The notes below the pieces were generated by a model. That model searched no databases and was not told the DNA's origin. It saw only the letters and a list, made by a program, of their open reading frames with translations. From an uncultured Collinsella sp. (GTDB taxonomy: Bacteria; Actinomycetota; Coriobacteriia; Coriobacteriales; Coriobacteriaceae): DNA of 64,000 bases. Below are positions 43,802-51,912 of the stretch, one piece after another; positions within the stretch are counted from its first letter, which is position 1; each line of letters starts with the position of its first letter. The stretch lies in assembly GCA_900541065.1 (NCBI GenBank), contig UQIE01000010.1:17172-81171 (forward strand), written 5' to 3'. The position numbers were made by a program, and so were the translations under genes.

Positions 43802-44002
43802 TCAAAAGGGGTCGTCCGACGCCGCAAGACCTCGATGACCGACTACCGCCTCGAGCAAGTGGCGGATTACCTCTACACTATCGAACTTGCCTTGGTCAAG
43901 TACGAGGCCAAGGAGAACGGTGAGACGTACAACAAGTTCTTCGGAGGTATAGGTTCTTTCAAGAGGAACTGGTTCAAGCAAGCCCGCAGCAAGCGGATAT
44001 AG
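43801..44002 (+). pseudogene. C-terminal fragment of DUF3800 protein
   Basis: Reads SKGVVRRRKTSMTDYRLEQV, ADYLYTIELALVKYEAKENG and FFGGIGSFKRNWFKQARSKRI, the end of DUF3800 proteins (conserved V-A-D-x-x-x-T-x-E-L, F-F-G and a basic end). No start or ribosome site of its own. It may be the missing end of the gene whose beginning lies at 33750, although the middle part (roughly 90 codons) is in neither piece. Confidence 0.72.
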
Positions 44003-44243
44003 GTGGTTCCGCAGTCTCGCAGGGAGCGGTCGTCTCTCCTCCGGCCAGGGCCCCAAGCGACACGCTTCGAGCAGCGATAGCGAAACGCAAGCAACGGCGT
44101 CGCGGGCGCCTCGTGCGCCATAGTGTCCATGTGGTCATCTCCTATCGTCTCAGCGTGGTGCTGAAGATTCTAGGCGCTGGCCACACCCCTTTTCCGGGGC
44201 GCCAACACCAACGTTTAGCACACAAGGAGTTTGACGAGATGGC
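44003..44243. other. Gap without recognisable gene
   Basis: About 240 nt between the DUF3800 fragment and the DUF4365 unit. Short open frames on both strands lack motifs. Near 44187-44212 GGCGCTGGCC/GGGGCGCC can form a weak stem. Confidence 0.35.
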
Positions 44244-44828
44244 TCAGCGAGTATTGAATCTATCCGCCCATGCAGCCACGTCGAATAACTCCAGATTGGG
44301 GTAACTGACCGTTTCGCCCGTTTCTTTAAGACAGGCCTCCGCGGCGTTGCACAGCGAGCTCGCGAGCGACGCCGCATCAACGCGGAACGTCACGCTCTTA
44401 GTCGCACGCATCCCGCTCTTGGGCGACGGCCAGGAAGAGCAGAGGGCGTTGCACCCGTGGAGGACAAGCTCGAACTTGTAGTCATAGTCGAAGCTCTCGT
44501 CTTTCTCGGGAGCATCGACCGACACATCGTAGTCGCCTGAATGCAACAGGGAGCACCGGAGCTTCCAGCACATCTTCCCATTAAAGATTTGACCTGGAAT
44601 CGTTTCACCTTCGTTCGAGGGGTCTCCCGAAAACAGGAAGTCGTTTGCCGCCCAGTCATCAAACCACTTCACATACTGCCGCCCCGCCGCTCTCTTCCCG
44701 TTATGAAGGACGAGATTGGGATAAAGAAGCTGCCCCATGGCGTCGGGAATGGTAAGGGAAGACATAAGGGCATGGATAAGGCAGTCTTTCTCAACCGCAT
44801 TTCTAATCGATTCGACGAGTAGCTTCAT
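44244..44828 (-). CDS. Unknown 194-aa protein, partner of DUF4365 gene
   Basis: Cytoplasmic, acidic, no signal or membrane span. I recognise no family. The N-terminal part is helical (LVESIRNAVEKDCLIHALMS), followed by LPDAMGQLLYPNL-like and WKLRCSLLHSGDYDV; the latter resembles the short motif of HEPN-like or abortive-infection helical proteins (C-x-L-L-H-x-G) but that is weak. GAGG seven bases before the ATG; 28 nt behind the DUF4365 gene, so one operon. It may be an effector or regulator of the larger protein. Confidence 0.7.
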   Translation of the reverse strand: MKLLVESIRNAVEKDCLIHALMSSLTIPDAMGQLLYPNLVLHNGKRAAGRQYVKWFDDWAANDFLFSGDPSNEGETIPGQIFNGKMCWKLRCSLLHSGDYDVSVDAPEKDESFDYDYKFELVLHGCNALCSSWPSPKSGMRATKSVTFRVDAASLASSLCNAAEACLKETGETVSYPNLELFDVAAWADRFNTR

Positions 44829-44856
44829 TTCGATGCCTCAAAAAGTCTATGCGGTC

Positions 44857-46605
44857 TTATGCGAAGAAACGGCCGATCGGCCATGAGCCGAGCGTCGTTC
44901 GTGCCTCTTCGTCAAGTGACGCTCTGAGCGCAGAGGCCATGTCCGAGTCTCCGCGCAAGGCTGCTGCGCATGCTTTCGACAGCGCACTATCTGAATTCAG
45001 CTGGATTGCCATTAACTCAGATTTCTCCTCGCTAGTAAGATCTCGCTTTCGAGCGGCAATTTGATATCGATTTATCAGGGTTGCCTCTCGATCCGCAAAA
45101 GCTTCCAGGGCGTCTACGGTCATCTCGCAGCATTTCAGCAACTCTTCCTGACAGCACGCATCTTGATCGTAGGCTGATAGCATTTCAAGCATCTTGTCGT
45201 TGACGTAGGCAGAGCTAACTTCGGTGACTGGATACTGCTTCAACGTAGCGGCAAACACCTCGGCATCGATATTGGCAAGCCTCATATAGTCCTGCATCGT
45301 TTGGACGAACAGAGGCGCGACGACTACGGGGGCATCCCCCTCGCCCCGGAAGAACACCGAGACCGTCAGGTCATCCAGTCGAAGCCCATCGACCATTCGG
45401 TACATATCTTCAGATACTTGGTAAAACACGAGCTTAATCGGATGGTTCCCCAGATTGATATATCCGAATCCGTTTTGTCGATCCTTGTAGTGGAGGGGTG
45501 CGTTCTCAACCAATCCCTTGTAAATTGTCTCGATGTTTCTTAAATCCTGAGTGGTCAACGCACTGATGTCGAGCTCTGGCTTGTAATGAAGAGCGTCGAC
45601 AACCCGCTTGATAATCTCCAGCGACTGCAATCGACTCTCAAGGGCGTCGAGGTCGCCTCCGCTCAACTTGCACCCGCGAGCAAAGCCGCTTCCGTCTATG
45701 GAAAGCGTACCGGTTTGCATCAATGCGCGCATGAGGGCCAACTCTTCCATGCGCTCGACAAGAGTTCCGGTCTCGCTGAGGGTGATTGTGTTGGTGGAGA
45801 GGCATATGTCGAAACCCCTGAAGAAAACGTGCTCGCCATTCTCATTTTCTCCGGCCATGACCACCGCATTTAGGGAAACATCACCAGAGCTGACGTCATG
45901 CCGAGATCCAATCGCGACGCCAACTATGTTTTCAAGCTTATTCAAGGGATACAGCTCTCCCCAGGGGCTCTTCCCGTAGATATACAGCCCGTTCCTGTAT
46001 GGAGCCAAGCTTGCGGGCGACTCGCCCTCGAGCAGCTCGATTCCAAACTCGCACTCATCAAAGCAAAGGCCGGCGTCCTTAAATTCCTCGATTGTCTTGG
46101 GGGCGATGCCAGCGACTGCTCGCTGCTTTGCTCTGTCCTTGACCGCCCTTCTGACAAGCCGCGTCAATTCCGCCGCGTCTGATGGAAGCCGGTCGAAACG
46201 CAAAGAGATGCGCTCTTGTTGCTCCGGAATATCGGCCAGAATCTTCTTTAGGTCATAGGGAAGCAAAAGTCTGTAGAAAACCTCCGCTGAACGAGCCTCG
46301 CTCCCACAGTAGACGTAAAAATAGATGCAGCCTCCAGCAATGTTGAGATAGTGCTTGAGGTCTGAAACTCGAACTTGCCGCTTAGGTCGGTCCGATTTTC
46401 TTTTCGAAGTGGTCCCCTTGACCTGAAGCGGCAACTGGCCTTCAACGGTCTCAATCGTGAAGGAAGAAGACGAGTAGACTTGCAGGTGCCCGTCGGTGCA
46501 TTCGGTCTTGTCGTTCTCATCTATATACGCATAGACGCAAGCGACATCGCCGAAAGCCTGCTTGACAGCATTGACCGCGTTCTGCTCGATTTTGCGATTG
46601 TCCAA
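44857..46605 (-). CDS. DUF4365 nuclease-like domain protein (582 aa)
   Basis: The N-terminus matches DUF4365, a PD-(D/E)XK-like domain: conserved N-A-V-x-x-V start (EQNAVNAVKQAFGD), acidic TDGHLQVY (Asp38), QVKGT (Gln61, Lys63 as catalytic lysine position) and SDLKHYLNIAGGCIYFYVYC. The remaining about 430 residues match no family I know and end in a helical region. TTG start with AAGGAG. No membrane segments. DUF4365 domains occur in antiphage systems; here with a small partner gene and an AAA ATPase gene upstream. Confidence 0.75.
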   Translation of the reverse strand: MDNRKIEQNAVNAVKQAFGDVACVYAYIDENDKTECTDGHLQVYSSSSFTIETVEGQLPLQVKGTTSKRKSDRPKRQVRVSDLKHYLNIAGGCIYFYVYCGSEARSAEVFYRLLLPYDLKKILADIPEQQERISLRFDRLPSDAAELTRLVRRAVKDRAKQRAVAGIAPKTIEEFKDAGLCFDECEFGIELLEGESPASLAPYRNGLYIYGKSPWGELYPLNKLENIVGVAIGSRHDVSSGDVSLNAVVMAGENENGEHVFFRGFDICLSTNTITLSETGTLVERMEELALMRALMQTGTLSIDGSGFARGCKLSGGDLDALESRLQSLEIIKRVVDALHYKPELDISALTTQDLRNIETIYKGLVENAPLHYKDRQNGFGYINLGNHPIKLVFYQVSEDMYRMVDGLRLDDLTVSVFFRGEGDAPVVVAPLFVQTMQDYMRLANIDAEVFAATLKQYPVTEVSSAYVNDKMLEMLSAYDQDACCQEELLKCCEMTVDALEAFADREATLINRYQIAARKRDLTSEEKSELMAIQLNSDSALSKACAAALRGDSDMASALRASLDEEARTTLGSWPIGRFFA

Positions 46606-46694
46606 GCTTCTCCTTACTGTTTTAGATCGTCAGCAAACCGATGTCAGGCATGTTTCTCACTTGACCTAACTGCCTCGCGATGAATCGCATGGCC

Positions 46695-47960
46695 CTAGAG
46701 GAAAAAGTCCCTCGCGCTCACGATGCGGATGCCGTCGATATCCGTGTCGTAGGAACCCTGCCTCACGACCACGATCTTCTCGTGGTTGTCTCGTATCGAC
46801 TTCAGAGGGGCGATCTCTCGCTCCCTGGTCTCACTTGCGAACATCTCGTCAGTCGCCTGCACGTAGAGCACGCGCCCGTCCTTCGTCGCAACGAAGTCGA
46901 CTTCCTTGCCATAGAGCTTGCCCACATGCACGCTCCATCCTTCGTAGAGCAGCTGGAGATACACGGCGTTCTCGAACAGGCGGCCAGTATCCGTGACCCT
47001 ATAGCCGGCCATCCAGGTCCTGAAGCCGGTGTCGGCGATGTACTCCTTTGGGTTCGTCTTGAGGAGCGCCTTGCCGTGCAAATCGTAACGCGTGGCACGA
47101 TAGAACAGGAAGGCCTCCTCAAGCGCACCCACATACGAGGAAACGGTCTTGTTCGTGGTCTTCGGCCCCGCAGAAGTTAACGCGCCGGCGATTCGACTCG
47201 ACGAGCACTCGTTGCCGATGTTGTCCGCCAGGAATTCGGCCACATGGCGCAGCAGGGAAGGGTCAGTCACCGCACTTTTGCCCTTCCCGCGCCCACGGTT
47301 GACAATATCACGCACGGCGATGGCTTCGTAGACGCCGGACATGTACGCCGAGTGCTGCGCCTGGGTCGTCGAGAGGGATGCGATGGCTGGCATGCCCCCG
47401 TACTCAAGGTAACGAGTAAGCATGTCGTCGAAGAGAACGGGATCCCCCTCGGGAGCGAGAGCCACCGAAGTTCCCGATACGAACTCGATTCCGCAGAAGT
47501 CGGCGAACTCGGAGAAGGACAGGGGCAGCATCTTTACCTCTACGTAGCGCCCGGAGAGATAGGTGGCCAGCTCGCTCGAGAGAAGATACGCATTCGAGCC
47601 CGTGAGGTAGATGTCGCAATCGAAGTCGACCCTCATTGCGTTGACCGCATCCTGCCAGCCATCGATTCTCTGGGGCTCGTCTATGAAAACGTAGGTGCGA
47701 CCCTTGTCCGACAGGCGCCCGCGAACGTAATCATAAAGCTGGTCCTCCGTCTTGATGCCCGTACCCTTGCTTTCCAGGTTGACGCTCACAAAGCCGCGGC
47801 CAGCGACTCCTTCAGACTCGATGGCCATCCTAATTAGATCGAGAAGGCTCGACTTGCCGCACCTGCGCACGCCCGTGATCACCTTGATGAGGTCGGTGTC
47901 ACGGAAGAGCATCGCCTCCTCGAGGTATCTATCGCGGTTCCTGAGTCTGCCACCCTTCAA
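46695..47960 (-). CDS. AAA ATPase with DUF4143 domain (copy 2)
   Basis: 421 residues. Walker A TGVRRCGKSSLL, Walker B YVFIDEPQRIDGW, sensor region YLTGSNAYLLSSELATYLSG, and the C-terminal DUF4143 part with GKEVDFVATKDGRVLYVQAT, a PD-(D/E)XK-like end. TTG start with AGGAG six bases upstream; that ribosome site lies in one arm of an inverted repeat. Only distantly similar to the copy at 16368 (different lengths and motifs), so it is not a recent duplicate. Confidence 0.86.
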   Translation of the reverse strand: MKGGRLRNRDRYLEEAMLFRDTDLIKVITGVRRCGKSSLLDLIRMAIESEGVAGRGFVSVNLESKGTGIKTEDQLYDYVRGRLSDKGRTYVFIDEPQRIDGWQDAVNAMRVDFDCDIYLTGSNAYLLSSELATYLSGRYVEVKMLPLSFSEFADFCGIEFVSGTSVALAPEGDPVLFDDMLTRYLEYGGMPAIASLSTTQAQHSAYMSGVYEAIAVRDIVNRGRGKGKSAVTDPSLLRHVAEFLADNIGNECSSSRIAGALTSAGPKTTNKTVSSYVGALEEAFLFYRATRYDLHGKALLKTNPKEYIADTGFRTWMAGYRVTDTGRLFENAVYLQLLYEGWSVHVGKLYGKEVDFVATKDGRVLYVQATDEMFASETREREIAPLKSIRDNHEKIVVVRQGSYDTDIDGIRIVSARDFFL

Positions 47961-47966
47961 AAGCTG

Positions 47967-48001
47967 CTCCTAAAACTCGAATCTGGTTACACTTTTAGGA
48001 G
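47967..48001 (-). promoter_or_regulatory. Hairpin covering the ribosome site of the DUF4143 gene
   Basis: On the transcript CTCCTAAAA (48001-47993) and TTTTAGGAG (47975-47967) form a perfect 9-bp stem with a 17-nt loop; AGGAG of the second arm is the Shine-Dalgarno site six bases before the TTG. It can act as DNA operator or as translation switch. Confidence 0.6.
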
Positions 48002-48161
48002 TATCGTAACTCCACGCCACAAGATGAGCAAAGAGCGCACCTCGAGACGGATCGACCAAGGGGATTACGCACCTGCCGGGAGGCAGGGCAGCTTGCTCGA
48101 TCGACGCGGACTACCAATTGATAAACCCCAAAAGCCGGACCGCACGGCGGCGCTCGTTTCG
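48002..48161. other. Short gap
   Basis: 160 nt between the ATPase leader and the GyrI-like remnant; nothing recognised apart from a likely promoter for the ATPase gene. Confidence 0.3.
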
Positions 48162-48350
48162 CTAAATCGGCTTGATGGGATGGCGAATCACGGCCTTGAG
48201 CTTCTCCGGCGCGTACTTGCGCGGGTCGGAGAGGTAAATCTCGTGACAGAGGCGGGATTCGGAGAAGTCGGGCGCATATCCCCGTTCCGCCGCAAATGCA
48301 CGCATGGCGCCTATGATCGTCCGCTCGTCATCGTAAGGCCCGTATAGCAA
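48162..48350 (-). pseudogene. C-terminal remnant of GyrI-like protein
   Basis: About 62 codons: GAMRAFAAERGYAPDFSESR, LCHEIYLSDPRKYAPEKLKA, VIRHPIKPI. The H-E-I-Y-L-S-D-P-R and K-L-K-x-V-I-R-x-P end are those of GyrI-like small-molecule-binding proteins of about 200 residues; the first two thirds are missing. The possible TTG start lies in the guaA terminator hairpin, so expression is doubtful. Confidence 0.72.
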
Positions 48351-48383
48351 TGGGCGCGGATTCGGAAGATGCCGCGCCCATTG
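48348..48383 (-). terminator. Hairpin downstream of guaA
   Basis: CAATGGGCGCGG (48348-48359) pairs perfectly with CCGCGCCCATTG (48372-48383), 34 nt after the guaA stop. Weak T content on its 3' side. Confidence 0.55.
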
Positions 48384-48403
48384 GCAAACACTATAGCATA
48401 GAA

Positions 48404-48419
48404 TCGAACGTCTGTTCTA
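48404..48419. promoter_or_regulatory. Second LexA-like box at guaA stop
   Basis: TCGAACGTCTGTTCTA, one or two changes from TCGAAC-N4-GTTCGA, overlapping the guaA stop codon. There is no intact gene just downstream for it to control, so it may be chance or serve the GyrI-like remnant. Confidence 0.25.
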
Positions 48420-50015
48420 TTCCCACTCGATGGTCGCGGGCGGCTTGGACGTGATGTCGTAGCACACGCGGTTGGCGCCGGGAACCTCGGCCACGATGCG
48501 GCCGGAAATGCGGGCCAGCACGTCGTAGGGCAGCTTGGCCCAGTCGGCGGTCATAGCATCGCTGGACTCGACGGCACGCAGGATGATCGGGCGCTGATAG
48601 GTGCGCTCGTCGCCCATAACGCCGACAGACTTAATGTCGGGCAGGACCGCGAAATACTGCCAGCAGCTGTGCTCGGAGTTGCGCTCGCCGGTCTGCTCAA
48701 ACAGGCGCTGGTTGTAGGCGTCGAGCTCCTCGCGCACGATGGCATCGGCGTTCTTGAGAATCTCGAGCTTCTCCTTGTCGACCGCGCCGATGATACGGAT
48801 AGCCAGACCCGGGCCCGGGAAAGGCTGGCGGAAGACAATGTGACCCGGCAGGCCGAGCGCCAGACCAAGCGCGCGGACCTCGTCTTTAAAGAAGTGATCG
48901 AGCGGCTCGATAAGGTCGAAGTGCACGCCCTCGGGGAACGGGATCAGGTTGTGATGGCTCTTGATGGTGGCCGTCTTGCCGCCCGTCTTGCGAGCACCGG
49001 ACTCGATGATGTCGGGGTAGATGGTGCCCTGAGCCAGGTACTTGACCGGCTTGCCATCGGTCTCGAGCTGCTGCGCCACCGCGAAGAACTCTTTCCAGAA
49101 CTGCGTGCCGATGATGCGGCGCTTCTCCTCGGGCTCGGTCACGCCGGCCAAAAGCTCGGCATAACGGTCCTCGGCGTGAACGTGGATAAAGTCGACGTCA
49201 AACTGCTTGGTGAAGACCTCCTCCACCTGCTCGGGCTCGCCCTTGCGCAGCAGGCCGTGGTTGATGAACACGCAGGTCATCTGCTTGCCCACGGCGCGGG
49301 CGCCCAGGGCGGCCACGACGGAGGAGTCGACGCCACCGGACAGGGCCAGAATCACGCGGTCGTCACCGACCTTCTCGCGGAACTCGGCCGTCATGGTCTC
49401 GACCAGGTTGTCCATGCTCCAGTTGGGCTCCAGACCGCAGATCTCAAACAGGAAGTTGCTCAGCAGCTGCTGACCATACTCGGAGTGCTTGACCTCGGGG
49501 TGGAACTGCGTGGTGAAGATCTTGCGCTCGACGCACTCCATGGCGGCAACCGGGCACACGTCGGTGCTGGCGGTAACGGTAAAGCCCTCGGGCACCTCGG
49601 AAACGGCGTCGCGGTGGCTCATCCACACGGTTTGCTCCATGGGCGTGGAGTTAAAGAGCTTGGCGCCGGCCGTGCGCGTGATAGTGGCGCGGCCGTACTC
49701 GCCCACCTCGGAGTGGCCGACCTTGCCGCCGAGCGTCACGGCCGTGATCTGATGGCCGTAGCAAAAGCCCAGGACGGGAAGGCCCAGGTCAAAGATGGCA
49801 GGATCGATGGACGGAGCGTCCTCGGCGTACACGGAGGCCGGACCGCCGGAAAGGATGAGCGCAGAGGCGTTCATCTCGCGAATCTCATCGGCCGAGATGT
49901 CGCAGGGGACGATCTCGGAATACACGTTGAGGTCGCGGACGCGACGGGCAATGAGCTGACCGTACTGCGCACCAAAGTCGAGTACGAGGACCTTTGCGGA
50001 AGCCTTTTGATCCAT
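48417..50015 (-). CDS. guaA: GMP synthase (glutamine-hydrolysing)
   Basis: Converts XMP, ATP and glutamine to GMP, last step of guanine nucleotide synthesis. 532 residues: class I amidotransferase domain with VLDFGAQYGQLIARRVR, nucleophile Cys in LGFCYGHQ and His/Glu in FHPEV; ATP-pyrophosphatase domain with P-loop ALSGGVDSSVVAAL; dimerisation domain with QPFPGPGLAIR and the end TSKPPATIEWE. ATG 50015 with GAGGGGG upstream; a longer in-frame start lacks conservation. Single gene; complete and with all catalytic residues. Confidence 0.97.
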   Translation of the reverse strand: MDQKASAKVLVLDFGAQYGQLIARRVRDLNVYSEIVPCDISADEIREMNASALILSGGPASVYAEDAPSIDPAIFDLGLPVLGFCYGHQITAVTLGGKVGHSEVGEYGRATITRTAGAKLFNSTPMEQTVWMSHRDAVSEVPEGFTVTASTDVCPVAAMECVERKIFTTQFHPEVKHSEYGQQLLSNFLFEICGLEPNWSMDNLVETMTAEFREKVGDDRVILALSGGVDSSVVAALGARAVGKQMTCVFINHGLLRKGEPEQVEEVFTKQFDVDFIHVHAEDRYAELLAGVTEPEEKRRIIGTQFWKEFFAVAQQLETDGKPVKYLAQGTIYPDIIESGARKTGGKTATIKSHHNLIPFPEGVHFDLIEPLDHFFKDEVRALGLALGLPGHIVFRQPFPGPGLAIRIIGAVDKEKLEILKNADAIVREELDAYNQRLFEQTGERNSEHSCWQYFAVLPDIKSVGVMGDERTYQRPIILRAVESSDAMTADWAKLPYDVLARISGRIVAEVPGANRVCYDITSKPPATIEWE

Positions 50016-50203
50016 GGTTCCCCCTCTTGTTGGCGGGGAGCCGGTGCCCACCCGCGTGAATGAACGAAAATAACCTCCATAGTGTACACGTTATATGGGG
50101 TTTCTCGTCCCTCGCAGCCATCAGCGCACGGCAAACGCACGACCTGGGCCCCTATTTGACGGCAATTGAAGTGTTACCAAACGTTACAGATGATGTAATA
50201 CGT

Positions 50204-50231
50204 TTGAACATTGGACGCCCTGTGCCACAAT
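50204..50231 (+). promoter_or_regulatory. Candidate promoter of asparaginase gene
   Basis: TTGAAC (50204-50209) and CACAAT (50226-50231), 16-bp spacer. Just upstream CAAACGTTACA (from about 50178) faces TGTAATACGTTTG (about 50194-50206), an imperfect dyad overlapping the -35 and a possible repressor site. Confidence 0.4.
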
Positions 50232-50282
50232 ACTGCCGAACGACTCCGCCTCTGGGGCGGCAAACACGATAGGAATACCAGC

Positions 50283-51296
50283 ATGAAGCGCATCCTTCTC
50301 ATCGCCACGGGTGGCACCATCGCATCGACCGAGGACGGCAACGGCCTCTCCCCCGCCCTGACCGGTGAGGAACTCGCCCAGAGCGTCCCCGAGATCTCGG
50401 GCCTCTGCGAGCTCGACGTCGTGCAGCCCATGAACATCGACAGCACCAATATGCGCCCGAGCGACTGGATGCGTATCCGCGACGTCATCGTCGAGGGTTA
50501 TGCCGACCACGACGGTTTCGTGATTCTGCATGGCACCGACACCATGAGCTACACCGCGGCAGCGCTTTCCTACCTGATTCAGGACAGCCCCAAGCCCATC
50601 GTACTCACCGGCTCGCAAAAGCCCATGGGCAATCCCTTTACCGATGCCAAGCTCAATCTGTACCAGAGCCTGCTCTATGCGCTCGACGAGCACTCGCACG
50701 ATGTGTCGATTGTGTTTGGTGGCGTCGCCATTGCCGGCACGCGCGCCCGCAAGCAGCGCACCATGAGCTTTAACGCGTTCATTAGCGTCAACTATCCGCC
50801 CATTGCCTACATCCGCAACGACCGCATCGTGCGCAACGGGCTCCACGGCACTCATCAGGGCGAAAACCCGGTGCGTTTCTACGACAGCATCGACCCGCGC
50901 GTGTTTGTACTCAAGCTTACGCCCGGCGTAAACCCGGGTATCCTGGACGCCCTAGCCGATAGCTACGATGCTGTAATTCTTGAGACCTTTGGCATTGGCG
51001 GTATTCCCGAGTTTGGCGAGTCCGGCGAGTCATTCCAGGAGGCGATTTTCCGCTGGGTCGATTCGGGCCGCACCGTCGTTATGACCACGCAGGTCCCCGA
51101 AGAGGGTCTCGATCTGGGCGTTTATGAGGTCGGCCGCGCTTACGCCGATCATCCGGGCATTCTGCGCGGCGATGACATGACCACCGAGACGCTCGTGGCC
51201 AAGACCATGTGGGCACTCAGCCAGTCACGCGATGCGGCCGAGATTCAGCGCCTGTTCTACAGCCAAGTCAACCACGACCGCATCCCGATGGCTTAA
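50283..51296 (+). CDS. ansA: L-asparaginase, type I-like
   Basis: Hydrolyses asparagine to aspartate and ammonia. 337 residues without a signal peptide, so cytoplasmic. Catalytic Thr12 in IATGGTIAS, second Thr/Asp in LHGTDTMSYTA, and KPIVLTGSQKPMGNPFTDAK for the Lys-containing triad. ATG 50283 with AGGA eight bases upstream. Transcribed away from guaA. Confidence 0.93.
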   Translation: MKRILLIATGGTIASTEDGNGLSPALTGEELAQSVPEISGLCELDVVQPMNIDSTNMRPSDWMRIRDVIVEGYADHDGFVILHGTDTMSYTAAALSYLIQDSPKPIVLTGSQKPMGNPFTDAKLNLYQSLLYALDEHSHDVSIVFGGVAIAGTRARKQRTMSFNAFISVNYPPIAYIRNDRIVRNGLHGTHQGENPVRFYDSIDPRVFVLKLTPGVNPGILDALADSYDAVILETFGIGGIPEFGESGESFQEAIFRWVDSGRTVVMTTQVPEEGLDLGVYEVGRAYADHPGILRGDDMTTETLVAKTMWALSQSRDAAEIQRLFYSQVNHDRIPMA

Positions 51297-51617
51297 TCCC
51301 TAAGGCAGTTCCGATTATCGCAGCCTTAAACGGCAGGTGGTCCCCCTCGGGCCGTGCAAAAATCGGAGTATTCTGCAATTTCTCCTCCGGAGACATAGAA
51401 TCGGCCGATTATTAGACGAACTTTTAGGACGAAGGGTCCGTCTAGTAAATATTTATTCCTCATTTTTATTTAGCGTGTGGATTATCTACTGTCAAAAAGG
51501 CAAAGCCAGCCGCTCGAGCTACCATCTACGGCCGAACTGGTGCTGAATACTCGCGATTTTGCACATCGCAACCAGGGGGACCCGCCCAAAGAGCGTCAAA
51601 TACAGCGGGGGAACGCC
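51297..51617. other. Gap after asparaginase gene
   Basis: 321 nt, AT-richer than the surroundings from 51440 on. AGACG (about 51415) can pair with CGTCT (about 51440) and may end the asparaginase transcript. No gene recognised. Confidence 0.35.
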
Positions 51618-51836
51618 CTATTCGATACCCTCGAGAAGCTCTGACACCGTCATGCCGAGTGCGGGCGCGATCTTAAATAGAACCTTGAGCGTGAAATTTG
51701 CCGTCCCATCTTCGATTCGGTCGAGGTAGGGTCGGCTGATTCCTGTCGCCACACAAAAATCAACCTTGGAGATACCAAGGTCCCTGCGTGTCTCTTCGAC
51801 CCGCCTGCCAAGAATCTGTTTCGCACGTTCGTCCAT
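51618..51836 (-). CDS. Small XRE-family HTH regulator
   Basis: 72 residues, almost only the Cro/CI-type HTH: LGRRVEETRRDLGISKVDFC, VATGISRPYLDRIEDGTANF and a short end ALGMTVSELLEGIE. It diverges from a hypothetical gene; a perfect 24-bp palindrome between both genes is its likely operator, with autorepression. Confidence 0.88.
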   Translation of the reverse strand: MDERAKQILGRRVEETRRDLGISKVDFCVATGISRPYLDRIEDGTANFTLKVLFKIAPALGMTVSELLEGIE

Positions 51837-51865
51837 GCAGCCGAGTTTGAAATGGAGTCGAACAT

Positions 51866-51889
51866 AAACGTAAACTATAGTTTACGTTT
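51866..51889. promoter_or_regulatory. Perfect 24-bp palindrome, XRE operator
   Basis: AAACGTAAACTA (51866-51877) is followed directly by its exact reverse complement (51878-51889), without any loop. It lies 29 nt before the XRE ATG and 23 nt before the divergent ATG. Confidence 0.75.
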
Positions 51890-51912
51890 TGCCGAATACA
51901 CAGGAGTTTTCT

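Noticed and set aside
43802..44056. 84-codon minus-strand frame over the DUF3800 end
   Set aside because: Antisense of a recognisable DUF3800 C-terminus; no motif.
48669..50063. 464-codon frame opposite guaA
   Set aside because: Antisense shadow; guaA is complete and certain.
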